From NCBI GenBank assembly GCA_905480605.1, contig CAJQRD010000011.1:1-64000 (forward strand): a stretch of 64,000 bases of DNA. Direction: 5' to 3'. Position 1 is the first letter of the stretch, and every line of letters begins with the position of its first letter. Below are positions 55,061 through 64,000 of the stretch, piece by piece. Position numbers and translations under genes: made by a program. Below the pieces are notes generated by a model that made no database searches, was not told the DNA's origin, and worked only from the letters and a program-made list of their open reading frames with translations. This DNA comes from an uncultured Saprospiraceae bacterium. GTDB lineage: Bacteria > Bacteroidota > Bacteroidia > Chitinophagales > Saprospiraceae.

Positions 55061-55657
55061 CTATTTCTCAACTTTTGACTCAGATGCTTTTTTTAGATTG
55101 TATGTTTCAATATAATAAATAATATCTCTAACAGCTTGTAGTTTTTTTTCTAAAAGATGAGGAGCTGTAATCTCTGGTCTTCCATTCTTAATAGAACCTA
55201 TTTCTGGATCAGTATAGCAATAGGAATAAAAAGTACTGACTAGAGCCTTCTCCATGTCAAGTACTTTGTCGTAAGTGAGAATCGACTTCACGACCAAGTT
55301 TTTATTTTCATCATTTATTAAGTATAGATTTAGCAAATGCCAAAATGCTATTTTAATTTCATTTTTCTTTATAAGATCGAGTGCTACAGGCCAAGAATAG
55401 TTTTGAGGATAGACGATAGATCGAAATGGCTGATCAACAATTAATCGTTGTGCTTCTATACTTAAAAAAACAGAATCCTCCGTCATCGAAACACCATGTT
55501 GATATATATTGTCAATCCAGCTTTGCATATGCTCTGTTTGGATATCATCAGTTTTTATCCCATCATCTTGAGCTATTGCATAAGTAAATTGCAAACTTAA
55601 AATGAGCATAATACTCAATATCCTATAAGACACGTTGTCAGAAAACATCATTATCAT
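55061..55657 (-). CDS. Secreted hypothetical protein
   Basis: A 198-residue protein with a signal peptide (ILSIMLILSLQFTYAIAQ) and a mature part that is helical and acidic, without a recognised domain. It follows the fibre-like gene by 6 bp on the same strand, so the two are very likely co-transcribed and may act together outside the cytoplasm. It ends at a strong terminator. No function can be assigned. Confidence 0.75.
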   Translation of the reverse strand: MIMMFSDNVSYRILSIMLILSLQFTYAIAQDDGIKTDDIQTEHMQSWIDNIYQHGVSMTEDSVFLSIEAQRLIVDQPFRSIVYPQNYSWPVALDLIKKNEIKIAFWHLLNLYLINDENKNLVVKSILTYDKVLDMEKALVSTFYSYCYTDPEIGSIKNGRPEITAPHLLEKKLQAVRDIIYYIETYNLKKASESKVEK

Positions 55658-55663
55658 TTTAAA

Positions 55664-58270
55664 TTACTCTTGATTACTTTTTGATGAATTAACTTCTTGG
55701 CTTAGATTATCTAATCTTGCTTCCAATGATTCAAACCTTAATTCTGTTTCTTTAATTTTTTGTTCAAAATTCTTTAGAACTTTAAAATAATCTCCATTGT
55801 GTATCCCAACAACAGTATTCACCAATATAGGACCGTTAGTCTCTATGTTTTCCCATGATCTACCAACGCTGTTTTTGAAATTTTCAATTGTCATGTCTGT
55901 TGGGTTTACGGCAATACCATAACCAGGAGTTTTAGTATCTGCAACGATATAGTCGCCTGAATGAACAGGACCTAAAATCTTTACAGGTACTTGGCCCATA
56001 AAAGCAATATTATTTCCAAATGCAGTTTTGCCTTCAGTGGGTACATTTCCTAAAACAATTGGATGATGCGATACAACCATGACCTGCTCCGCGTTGGATA
56101 TATCCTTAGATATTTTCCCACCTGTTACACCAACAATATCTCCTGGATTAATGGCTTCAGTTGGATCTATACGTTCTAACCATTCTGCATAATCACCATT
56201 GCCAGAACTGTATTCAACACCTATAGCTCCATAAGCTTTTACGGCTTTTGCTATTTCACCCTTAAAGTGATATCGTGCGTGTAACTTATCAGTTGTGCTT
56301 TTAATCGCTCCTACCAATCCGAATAAATAAACGGGATTTAAATAATCTACGGCCCAATCACTTATTGATACAGCTCTAATGGATCCCATTTTTGAATCTG
56401 CACTATCTGTAAAACGAATAAATTCATTTTCATTATCCAAAGGAGCGCCACCATTATCATTCAGACATAAGCTTGGGATACCCCAAAAATCAAGATCGTA
56501 TAGATTGATTGCTGCGATATCGGGATCTAAAAAACCATTAATAATGGCAAGATCAATATCTCCAATTTCAGGAATAAATGGTATTGAAGGTGTACTAGGC
56601 AGAGATAAACTAACATCTAACGGAGAAGGAAGTGGTAGTGTAACTGCAGGCAATGCTATAGCAGGAATACTATTGGGTAGTTGTGCATTTATAAAATCAA
56701 TAAGCAAATTTCCTACGCCGATTGTTAACCCGGCAATAAGCTGTATGTCAGCTTCAATTCCCTCAACTACAATTTCTGTAAGATTGATCAACTTGGCAGC
56801 AGGAAGTGCTTCACAACCTATTAGTGACCTGATACTATCAATTTGTGAAGCAGTCAATAATACAGGCAAAGGGGGAACTCCATTGTTGGCTTTAATTTTT
56901 CCTAATTTAATTTTCAATCCATCACCGCTCGTCGAATTGGTATTGGTAAATGTTGCAAGATAATCACCATCTGGTATGTCCTTTGTTACAGATATTTTAT
57001 CATTAAAAGTTGTTGCCCCATCTACGTTTAATGTAGTATTAAGGTCAGTAGCACCATCTACAACTAATGTGCTGTTTAGATCAGTAGCCCCATCTACATT
57101 TAATGTACTATTTAAATCTGTTGCGCCATCAACAACTAGTGTGCTGTTTAAATCAGTTGTGCCATCGATGTTTACATTGTCATTAAAATCTGAAAGTCCA
57201 TCTACGCTAAGATCACTTTTTAAAGTTGTATTGCCATCTACATTTACGGTACTATTTAAATCAGTAGCACCGTCTACATTAAGATCACTGTTTAGAACAG
57301 AAATACCATCAACAGCAAGGGCTTTATCCATCTGCACGTCTCCTTGGAAAGTTGCTAGATTCATACCCGAGCCTCCAATTGTTGTTGGACCATCAATTGT
57401 TGTAGTCCCACCTTCTGTGTTAAGAAACACATCTTTTTTTACCGTGATATCCATTCCAATAATTGCACTTCCTCCTACATCGAGACCTCCTTCTAACTTA
57501 AGCTCTCCATCCTCAGTTATTCTCATGCGTTCTATATCGTCAGTTACAAACACAAGTGGTTCATAGTCCGTCGTTCCCAGTACAGCTGGCCATCCATGTT
57601 GAGTTGTGTTTTTATTTCCTTTTAATGACCAGACAGAACCGCCAGACGGACTTCCATTGTTACCGCCGCCATTACCGTTACCTGAAGATTCATTTCCTAT
57701 GGCATCATATAGATCTATTGCTATTGAATCAATAACATTATCCACATAAATCTTTGTTACAGCATCTTGGTCGGCAATTGGATCTGCTAGATTTTGAATA
57801 ATGTTATTAGCAGCAGAGGGATCTATAGATAAAACTTCTTCAAGGGTTTGCATTTCATTTGCATTGCTGCAATCAATCTCAACAAAGTGTGTAATTCCCC
57901 CTTCAGTGATATATAAAGAGTCTCCAGTAGTTAGCAATTGAGATATTTGTTCATTTGTATTATCTTTATCATTATCAGTTAACCAAGTTGTCCCATCATA
58001 AATATAGAAGGCGTGTTCTGTGAGATCATACACCATTAATCCTTCTACTGGATTTGCAATATTTACCCTTTGTGTAGAGTTCATACGGGGGATAAGTACT
58101 CCCTTCGTCTGGCTATCATATTCTATTAGAGCACTGTCGTTCTGACCGATAGCAAATGTTGATAAAACTAAAAACAGGCACAATGAGAACCCACGTTTGA
58201 TAATAGAATTGTAATAAGAAAAATGAGCAATTATTGATTGTAATTGAAATTCAGGAGAATGTAGTTTCAT
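55664..58270 (-). CDS. Large secreted fibre-like repeat protein
   Basis: An 868-residue protein. The signal peptide lies inside a long lead (IIKRGFSLCLFLVLSTFAIGQND, about 24-46). The next region (GVLIPRMNSTQRVNIANPVEGLMVYDLTEHAFYIYDGTTWL) is the typical opening of Bacteroidota phage-tail-like secreted proteins. Nine 12-residue repeats of TDLNSTLNVDGA type follow (about 313-420), then a less repetitive part, a tail-fibre-like block (GNGDYAEWLERIDPTEAINPGDIVGV) and a C-terminal coiled coil (LRFESLEARLDNLSQEV). No T9SS tail is visible. It is probably an extracellular fibre; function unknown. It heads a two-gene unit. Confidence 0.8.
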   Translation of the reverse strand: MKLHSPEFQLQSIIAHFSYYNSIIKRGFSLCLFLVLSTFAIGQNDSALIEYDSQTKGVLIPRMNSTQRVNIANPVEGLMVYDLTEHAFYIYDGTTWLTDNDKDNTNEQISQLLTTGDSLYITEGGITHFVEIDCSNANEMQTLEEVLSIDPSAANNIIQNLADPIADQDAVTKIYVDNVIDSIAIDLYDAIGNESSGNGNGGGNNGSPSGGSVWSLKGNKNTTQHGWPAVLGTTDYEPLVFVTDDIERMRITEDGELKLEGGLDVGGSAIIGMDITVKKDVFLNTEGGTTTIDGPTTIGGSGMNLATFQGDVQMDKALAVDGISVLNSDLNVDGATDLNSTVNVDGNTTLKSDLSVDGLSDFNDNVNIDGTTDLNSTLVVDGATDLNSTLNVDGATDLNSTLVVDGATDLNTTLNVDGATTFNDKISVTKDIPDGDYLATFTNTNSTSGDGLKIKLGKIKANNGVPPLPVLLTASQIDSIRSLIGCEALPAAKLINLTEIVVEGIEADIQLIAGLTIGVGNLLIDFINAQLPNSIPAIALPAVTLPLPSPLDVSLSLPSTPSIPFIPEIGDIDLAIINGFLDPDIAAINLYDLDFWGIPSLCLNDNGGAPLDNENEFIRFTDSADSKMGSIRAVSISDWAVDYLNPVYLFGLVGAIKSTTDKLHARYHFKGEIAKAVKAYGAIGVEYSSGNGDYAEWLERIDPTEAINPGDIVGVTGGKISKDISNAEQVMVVSHHPIVLGNVPTEGKTAFGNNIAFMGQVPVKILGPVHSGDYIVADTKTPGYGIAVNPTDMTIENFKNSVGRSWENIETNGPILVNTVVGIHNGDYFKVLKNFEQKIKETELRFESLEARLDNLSQEVNSSKSNQE
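57008..57331. repeat. Nine tandem 36-bp coding repeats
   Basis: The plus-strand motif CCATC recurs every 36 bp from 57018 to 57306, marking nine units that encode 12-residue repeats (T-D-L-N-S-T-L-N-V-D-G-A and variants). Some neighbouring units are nearly identical, so in-frame expansion and contraction is likely. Confidence 0.9.
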
Positions 58271-58724
58271 GATGTTAAATGGTGTTTTTATTAAAAATAC
58301 CCTCTAACTATAAATCATTACAATTTAAGATGTGTTTTGAACTAAGGGTTAGAGACCAATATACATTATTATTAATGGTTGAATAAAAATATGATGCTTT
58401 GTGTAAGAAAATAGCATAATGTTCTTGACATTGTTCTTAAAATGGCTGTATTGCTCTACTAGGTATTCTTTTAAACATTAAAGGAAACTCATCTACTTTT
58501 CTATTTTAAATAGCATTTTTATAAAACAGATTTACGATGCTAATGTGTAGATAATTGAATAGAAACAATATTAAGATTAGAAGCCTAATCTTATTTTTTC
58601 GCTATTTTGGCAATCTGAATGTGGCACCTGTCAAGTATCTGGGGTTTTATTTTGATTTCAGATACTATAAAAGAGGTTTATACGGAAGTTGGTTTGATAT
58701 TTAGGTGTTAGACAAAAATAAGCG
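58271..58724. other. Intergenic region, 454 bp
   Basis: AT-rich spacer between the divergent fibre-like and methyltransferase genes. I see no open frame, repeat or clear promoter. Confidence 0.45.
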
Positions 58725-59534
58725 ATGCAAGAAAGACATAAAGACAGAAAGCAATATTTTATTGAGCAGGGAATTACTACTAGGAAATATGTAGTCCCTT
58801 ATATATCAGAATTCAAATCGGTCACTGATAAATTAAGAGTACTTGAAATAGGCTGCGGTGAAGGTGGAAATTTAATACCATTTTTGGAAATAGGATGTGA
58901 AGTTGTAGGTGTCGATCTGAACAGCAAGCAAATTGCGAATGCAAGAGGATTTATAAAAGAGAATTATCAGGATTCGAAAGTTACCTTATTGGATCAAAAT
59001 ATTTATGAACTAGGGACTAATGAAATAGGTAGTTTTGATATTGTAATGCTAAGAGATGTTATCGAGCATATCCCCAATCAAGCTAAATTTTTCAAGCATT
59101 TAAAATCTTTTCTAAAGCCGGACGGGGTTGTCTTTTTTGGATTTCCTCCTTGGTGTATGCCATTTGGAGGACATCAACAGGTTTGCAAAAGCAAGTTCCT
59201 TAGTAAGCTGCCTTACTTTCATCTTCTTCCTTACCCATTGTATAAATTTGTACTGAAGATATTCGGCGAGACAAACCATAAAATTGAATCCTTAATTGAA
59301 ATAAAAGATACAGGAATTGGAATTAGTAAATTTCAACGATTGGTTAAAAAAGAAAATTATACTTTCCTAAAGAAGACATTTTATCTAATTAATCCAAATT
59401 ATGAAGTGAAGTTTGGTTTAAAGAAAAGGGTTCAATTCAAAGTCATTCAGGCCATTCCTTATTTAAGGGACTTTTTAACCACTTGTGTTTATTGTGTGAT
59501 TACGATGAAACCTTTGCCCGACAAAAAGTTATGA
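58725..59534 (+). CDS. SAM-dependent class I methyltransferase
   Basis: A 269-residue methyltransferase with canonical motifs: motif I RVLEIGCGEGGNLIPFLEIGCEVVGVDLN (about 44-72), post-I VTLLDQNIYEL and FDIVMLRDVIEHIPNQAKFFKHLKSFLKPDGVVFFGFPPW. The FGFPPWCMPFGGHQQVCKSKFLSKLPYFHLLP stretch after the core is typical of a Methyltransf_11/23 group often tied to cell-surface sugar or lipid modification. The substrate is unknown. It is monocistronic. Confidence 0.88.
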   Translation: MQERHKDRKQYFIEQGITTRKYVVPYISEFKSVTDKLRVLEIGCGEGGNLIPFLEIGCEVVGVDLNSKQIANARGFIKENYQDSKVTLLDQNIYELGTNEIGSFDIVMLRDVIEHIPNQAKFFKHLKSFLKPDGVVFFGFPPWCMPFGGHQQVCKSKFLSKLPYFHLLPYPLYKFVLKIFGETNHKIESLIEIKDTGIGISKFQRLVKKENYTFLKKTFYLINPNYEVKFGLKKRVQFKVIQAIPYLRDFLTTCVYCVITMKPLPDKKL

Positions 59535-60161
59535 TAATAAGAGGATTTAGTCCTGATAAACAAATATTATGAAAGGTAATTGTCCATGTATGTCTTATGT
59601 GCAATAAGTCAATTAAGATTCAATCCACATGGCAAAAAGAAGCACTATACTTAGTCTTTTTATTGTATTAAAACTAATGATTCAGTACTTTGCTATAGAT
59701 GCTGGTTATGTATGTATTTTATACCTTATTCTTCATTTAGTCTTTAAAGAATGCGAAACTGGACATACCTCGAAAATTAACTATAGATTAATAATTATTA
59801 GAAAATAAAAGGGCTTTGGTAACCGCTAGATATAAAAGAAAACCTTTAGTCTTATTAAGTCAACTCCTAATAAGTTTTATAAATAAGAAACTTTTTTGCC
59901 CTTGGGCACGTTATATTATTATCAGTCCTGATATTAAGTATATTTACTCGAGGGTATTTTCCATTTTTTAGACATTTAAGCTCATATCAAATGTACCCTG
60001 CACGAAGATAACAAGGTTAAATTTATTAAACTTTATTCCCGAATAATATTGTTTTAAATTCCAATCCACTGTAATAATCTATACAAAGTATTTTGTCAGT
60101 AAACTTATGTGTGAAGTGCATAATAGTCGCTTCCATTATTTAAAAATAAAAAATATAATTT
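59535..60161. other. Intergenic region, 627 bp
   Basis: Long AT-rich stretch with frequent stops in all frames. I see no gene, tRNA or clear repeat. It presumably includes the promoter of the small-protein unit that follows. Confidence 0.45.
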
Positions 60162-60347
60162 ATGAAAAATTTAAATGCAGAAGACCCATTGTCTGAAGAT
60201 CCATTACCTAATAATGCTGGTATTAATATTGATAAAAAAATATTAAAGGCACATTTGAAATGGGAAGAAAAAGTAGTTGCTAGAGAGAATGGAGGAGAAT
60301 CAGTAAAAACATACTGGAAGTCAAAGAGCAGAACTACATCACTTTAA
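60162..60347 (+). CDS. Small hypothetical protein, 61 residues
   Basis: A polar, charged 61-residue protein (MKNLNAEDPLSEDPLPNNAGIN, then ILKAHLKWEEKVVARENGG) without signal peptide or membrane segment. It is followed 18 bp later by a second small gene and then by a strong terminator, which supports a real transcription unit. It may be a small cytoplasmic accessory protein or a precursor peptide. No family recognised. Confidence 0.5.
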   Translation: MKNLNAEDPLSEDPLPNNAGINIDKKILKAHLKWEEKVVARENGGESVKTYWKSKSRTTSL

Positions 60348-60365
60348 TAAATAAAAACTAGAGTT

Positions 60366-60533
60366 ATGAAAACAAAGATTAAAATAACATACAGTAATAA
60401 AAAGTGGACTTATTTTAGATATTTATGTTCTGGAGCTCTTGGTCGGATGTCTACATCAATTCTCAACATGAAATTGACAGAGGGAAAAATAGAGGCAGTC
60501 AATTCTATTGGTTTCTCTACGTTTCATAGTTAA
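60366..60533 (+). CDS. Small hypothetical protein, 55 residues
   Basis: ATG 60366 to TAA 60531-60533 encodes MKTKIKITYSNKKWTYFRYL followed by CSGALGRMSTSILNMKLTEGK and a short tail. It is basic at the N-terminus with no membrane helix. It is the second gene of a two-gene unit that ends in a textbook terminator 21 bp later. Coding status is inferred from that context and codon pattern. Confidence 0.5.
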   Translation: MKTKIKITYSNKKWTYFRYLCSGALGRMSTSILNMKLTEGKIEAVNSIGFSTFHS

Positions 60534-60554
60534 GCGATTTAATGAAATATATAA

Positions 60555-60586
60555 GTGTAAACCCATAGGGTTTACACTTTTTTTTT
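60555..60586 (+). terminator. Strong rho-independent terminator
   Basis: A 10-bp perfect stem GTGTAAACCC (60555-60564) with its complement (60568-60577), a 3-nt loop and nine T directly after. It closes the two-gene small-protein unit. Confidence 0.95.
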
Positions 60587-60890
60587 GATTTTTTATATAA
60601 GTTAAGCATCAAAGTCTCTTGTATATAATTATACTTACATAACTTTCAGTAGATAATAGTTGTTCGATTGATATTTAGGAATTCTTTCTTTGCTTACTTG
60701 ATTTGTGACAATTGAAAGAAAGATATTAAAATGTAAATAAAATAATAAAACAGTTTATCTTTAGTGAAAATTGATCTGAGCTTAAATTTTAGCTTCCTTT
60801 GAAACTAATTAGAGTGTTTTTCAATTATATAATTAATACAATTTAATTTAGAATCTAAAAATTAGAGGTAAACATTTAAACGAAAATATC
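60587..60890. other. Intergenic region, 304 bp
   Basis: AT-rich spacer upstream of the 35-residue gene with no open frame or repeat that I can support. Confidence 0.4.
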
Positions 60891-60998
60891 ATGGCAAAAG
60901 GTAAAAATTCACAAAAGGCAGTTAAAAAAGAAGCTGTTAAAACAGTAAAAGAAAAAAGAGCTGAAAAGAAATTGAAGAAATCTCAAAAGGATTATTAG
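60891..60998 (+). CDS. Tiny lysine-rich protein, 35 residues
   Basis: ATG 60891 to TAG 60996-60998 encodes a 35-residue protein of very basic, helix-friendly composition (MAKGKNSQKAVKKEAVKTVK, then EKRAEKKLKKSQKDY). Short proteins of the MAKGxNxxK...KEKRAxKKxKK pattern recur in Bacteroidota genomes. They may bind nucleic acid, but no function is established. It is too short for most gene finders and would often be missed. It is followed by a hairpin. Confidence 0.6.
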   Translation: MAKGKNSQKAVKKEAVKTVKEKRAEKKLKKSQKDY

Positions 60999-61014
60999 GT
61001 TTAAAGAACTAGAA

Positions 61015-61067
61015 TCTATGAATAATGTACGGTTTTTATTTATTGGGACTGGTACATTATTCATAGA
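61015..61067. terminator. Hairpin between the tiny gene and the giant T9SS gene
   Basis: A 16-bp perfect stem TCTATGAATAATGTAC (61015-61030) with its complement (61052-61067) encloses a 21-nt loop. It sits between the convergent genes ending at 60998 and 61097. It probably ends transcription in both directions, though no T run follows on either side. Confidence 0.6.
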
Positions 61068-61096
61068 ATACTACCTCAAAAGCAATAGTGAAAAAC

Positions 61097-64000
61097 TCAC
61101 TTCAAAAAAGTCACATCACCACTCTCTTTGACAATCTCACCATTTCTTAATTCAAGTATAGCAAAATAAACGTAGACTCCTTCTTCAACTGTTTTGTTGT
61201 TGTAGGTCCCGTTCCAACCCATATTTGGATCATTGGGAGAAAAGTTTTTGTTGACAAAAACCAAATTCCCCCATCTGTCATAAATGTTTAAGAACTGGAT
61301 GTTCAAAATGTCTTCAGTATTGTCATAAATTGTGAATGCACTGTTGGAAGGATTATCACCTATTACAAATACGTTAGGGATGTAATATTTAACATTAATT
61401 TCTATATTGATTCTTGTTTCAATTTCGATCTCGCAGCCATTGAGGTCTCTCACGAAAATGGTATAAGTTGTTTCATTCTGACCAGTAAAGGTTGGTATTA
61501 GACAATCATAACAAGTTAGATCTTGTTTAGGTGACCAATCAATTATGTCAATTTCTTCTAGTGGTTTGTTTAATATCAATTCTAGACTTGCATCTAGTCC
61601 TTCGTTTATCGAAAGTTCAGGTATTATGAAAGATGTGACAGCTTCTATTTCATCTACAAATATTGTAGTATCAACCGCACACCCATTTGTGTCTGCGACA
61701 TTAATATTATGAATTCCTGCACCTTGAAGAATAAATGAATCATTGAAGTCTGCAATAACTAAATTATCAACTGTTAACTGATAGGGAGCACTTCCACCAA
61801 TGATTTCAAAGTCAGAGACTATTAATGCACTTTCACAAACCATTGTAGATGTATTAAAGTTGTTGATACTTGGAAAGTCGCTAATCTCTTCAATGACGAT
61901 GGATTGTGCAGACAAACATCCATTTGAATTTTCCAACTCTATAATATAAAGACCTGGATTGTTGACCAATAAATCAGCATCCAAAGTGTTTCCATTTTCT
62001 ATTTTTACAACAGAAATAGAAGTAGGGTTCTCTGAAGATGTAATTTCGATTAAAGTCTCAATTCTATTGCATGTCAAATCTTCAGCACCCAAAGTAAAGT
62101 TTAGAGAGGTTGTGTCAGTTTCAAGAGTTATGATCTGACTAGTCGTACAACCATTGTTTCCAATTACCTCCACTTTTAACGGTGTGGTAGTGGTTTCAAA
62201 AATAAGCTCATTTGAAATCAATAAATTGTCATTAAATATATTTAAAACTGAATAATCAGTTGTTATTTCAATTTCAATCAGGGATACTGGATTATTGCAA
62301 TCAATCAATGTACTAGTAACTGTAAATTCTGGAGTTTCATCCGAACTCTCAATAGTGACTGATCTTCTGGTTTCGCAACCATTTTTTGATATGGTAATTG
62401 CCTCATAGATTCCGGCTGTATTAATATTTTGTATCAGTTGGTCATTTGGAATGATATCACCATTCCAACTCAATGTTTCAAATTCGTTTTCAATAATAAT
62501 TTCCAAATCAAAGCCCATTGAGTTGCAATCTAGTTCTTGAATATTTTCAAATGAGATGATTGGTGAAAGAGTATCTAAATCGACTTCAAATGATTTTTCA
62601 GAACTGCATCCATTTTCATTTATAAGCTCTAATGTATAGACGCCCGGTTCATCAATTATATAATTTAAAGTATTGGTTTCAAGCCAAGAATTGGAAGTGA
62701 TGATTTCTTGATATGGTTCTTGTATTGAAAGTGTTCCAGTTAATGTAGTGTTGGTGCAATCTAGAATTAAGTCTTCTGGTAATTCAAAACTAGGTGCAAT
62801 TGTATCTATCAATACTTCAAAAGAAGTGTTGCTTTGGCATCCTGTTTCAGTAGTTACTGTTAATGTGTATATTCCAGGAATGTCTGTTTCAATATTTTCC
62901 GTGTTGTCTGTTCCATTAGGTAAGGTCCAATCATAGGTTAATCCTGTAAGATTAGATGATGTTATTAAGTTAGAAATAATATTGGTACATGTGATTGTGT
63001 TGCCATCAATAATTATGCTTGGAATATCTTCTGTTGATATAACATCGTATTGGCCTTGAGTTGTACAACCATTGAGCCCAGTGACTATGTAAGTTACAGC
63101 AGATGGATTATTGATTGTAATACTGTCAAGAGTTATGGTTGTGCCATTTGCGGGTGTCCAGTCGACAGTGAGTTCATCTAACGGATTGTCAATGGATAAG
63201 CTTGCTTCATTGTTTGTGCAACTCAATGAATCCGTATTAAGAAAGACATTGGGTGGGGTAGTGTCTTCTGTTATTGAAATTGAATCAAGTAGTGTACAAT
63301 TTAATGAATCTGTGATTTGGAATAAGTAAACACCTTCTTGCAAACTGCTATATTTAAAAGTACTTATTTCTTCAATAGCTGAGTTTTGCCATTCAAAAGT
63401 ATAAAGTACAGTATCAAGTTCCAATGTGATATCAGATATAGTTGTATTACAGTCTAGAATAGAGTCATATTCGATAGCATAATCAAAATTCGGATTTACT
63501 TCAGTAATCAAAACGGAATCTGAAGATTCACAGCCATTTTCAAAAGTAAGCATGGCAGAATACAATCCAGGGGAATTTATATTTATAGTATTGAAGTTCC
63601 CAAGAGTATTGTTGGAAGTTAGATCATTCCATATTATAGTTTCAAAATCTATGGCAACACTTAATGTCGAAGTTGTATTATTGCAGTCTAAGTTATTGCT
63701 AGCAATTATATCGAATGCCAATTCCTCAAAGTCCTCTTCGATAAAAATTGATTCCATTGATTCACACCCTGTATCTGGATCATAGCCTGTAACATAATAT
63801 AGCCCACCTTGATCTATGGTGATGTTGTCATCCTCAAGAATTAAATTTAAATCTTGATCGAACCATGTGTAGGTAATTCCATTTAGATCGGAATCTACAT
63901 CTAAATCTGAAGTCGGTGTCAAGCAATTCAAATTGTTAGAGCTTGTTATTTCCAATTCTGGATATCTAACATCTTCTTCAACTTCTATTTCAAAATCCAA
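61097..64000 (-). CDS. Giant repeat protein with T9SS type B sorting domain, partial
   Basis: The C-terminal 967 residues of a cell-surface protein whose beginning lies beyond the window. It is built of repeats of about 75-80 residues in which a DCNN/DLTCN-type Cys segment, a PGxYxxxxxxxNGC turn and a final strand recur. Such secreted beta-sandwich repeats are common in gliding and adhesion proteins. It ends with the gliding-motility C-terminal (CHU_C) domain: YYIPNVFVIGDNPSNSAFTIYDNT, LNIYDRWGNLVFVNKNFSPND, GWNGTYNNKTVEEGVYVYFAILELRNG and VTFLK. This is the type B signal for the type IX secretion system. A probable adhesin or surface filament protein. Confidence 0.9.
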   Translation of the reverse strand: MDFEIEVEEDVRYPELEITSSNNLNCLTPTSDLDVDSDLNGITYTWFDQDLNLILEDDNITIDQGGLYYVTGYDPDTGCESMESIFIEEDFEELAFDIIASNNLDCNNTTSTLSVAIDFETIIWNDLTSNNTLGNFNTININSPGLYSAMLTFENGCESSDSVLITEVNPNFDYAIEYDSILDCNTTISDITLELDTVLYTFEWQNSAIEEISTFKYSSLQEGVYLFQITDSLNCTLLDSISITEDTTPPNVFLNTDSLSCTNNEASLSIDNPLDELTVDWTPANGTTITLDSITINNPSAVTYIVTGLNGCTTQGQYDVISTEDIPSIIIDGNTITCTNIISNLITSSNLTGLTYDWTLPNGTDNTENIETDIPGIYTLTVTTETGCQSNTSFEVLIDTIAPSFELPEDLILDCTNTTLTGTLSIQEPYQEIITSNSWLETNTLNYIIDEPGVYTLELINENGCSSEKSFEVDLDTLSPIISFENIQELDCNSMGFDLEIIIENEFETLSWNGDIIPNDQLIQNINTAGIYEAITISKNGCETRRSVTIESSDETPEFTVTSTLIDCNNPVSLIEIEITTDYSVLNIFNDNLLISNELIFETTTTPLKVEVIGNNGCTTSQIITLETDTTSLNFTLGAEDLTCNRIETLIEITSSENPTSISVVKIENGNTLDADLLVNNPGLYIIELENSNGCLSAQSIVIEEISDFPSINNFNTSTMVCESALIVSDFEIIGGSAPYQLTVDNLVIADFNDSFILQGAGIHNINVADTNGCAVDTTIFVDEIEAVTSFIIPELSINEGLDASLELILNKPLEEIDIIDWSPKQDLTCYDCLIPTFTGQNETTYTIFVRDLNGCEIEIETRINIEINVKYYIPNVFVIGDNPSNSAFTIYDNTEDILNIQFLNIYDRWGNLVFVNKNFSPNDPNMGWNGTYNNKTVEEGVYVYFAILELRNGEIVKESGDVTFLK

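Noticed and set aside
57008-57331. CRISPR-like or regulatory repeat
   Set aside because: The 36-bp periodicity is a coding effect: it is a multiple of three and stays in frame inside an 868-residue protein.
56976-57566. 196-residue plus-strand coding region
   Set aside because: It is the antisense shadow of the repeat region of the fibre-like gene; its low-complexity sequence mirrors the 36-bp repeats.

Overview
The window looks like a chromosomal piece of a Bacteroidota genome, most likely a saprospiral or other marine-type lineage. The evidence is AT-rich DNA, a SusC/SusD pair, type IX secretion (T9SS) sorting domains of type A (protein ending at 48269) and type B (protein ending at 61097), BatA and DUF4159 proteins, promoters of the TTTG-N19-TAnnTTTG kind, and many SPII lipoproteins. 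The genus cannot be named from this sequence alone.

Layout. 1-10 kb is mainly housekeeping: two small LuxR-type HTH genes (one dead), a Kbp-like BON-LysM protein, ruvB, DUF3467, a methyltransferase, a PspC/TerB pair, and two acyl-CoA dehydrogenases flanking a cysteine-rich CWC-DUF5522 fusion. 9.66-10.6 kb is a 49-bp repeat array abutting a GxxExxY nuclease-like gene. 10.7-14.7 kb (minus strand) is a BatA-type VWA protein, a dihydroorotase homologue lacking key metal ligands, and DUF4159. A large BNR/VPS10-type secreted protein follows.

18.3-41.6 kb is an amino-sugar/glycan utilisation region: GlcNAc kinase, a LacI regulator divergent from a NagB-PIG-L fusion, SusC, SusD, an FG-GAP/UnbV lipoprotein, a PhyH-type oxygenase, a GH20 hexosaminidase, then a sodium/solute symporter, a thioredoxin-like lipoprotein and a GH130-like lipoprotein. 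A perfect 18-bp palindrome overlaps the predicted nagB promoter and is the obvious LacI operator. The likely scheme is glycan capture by SusCD, GH20 release of GlcNAc, uptake by the symporter, phosphorylation by the kinase, then deacetylation and deamination by the fusion enzyme. No separate nagA is present in the window.

38.8-55 kb is an eroding accessory stretch: orphan gene tails, a frameshifted T9SS protein, a broken SGNH partner beside an intact MBOAT acyltransferase, a LamG/TSP3 protein with two in-frame stops, and a P-loop kinase split by a 335-bp non-coding element. That element has terminal inverted repeats and a 7-bp target duplication, and removing it with one duplication restores the reading frame exactly. 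It is the most clear-cut discovery here.

55-64 kb holds two secreted proteins (one with nine 36-bp repeats), a methyltransferase, three very small genes, and the C-terminal part of a giant T9SS type B adhesin-like protein that runs off the window.
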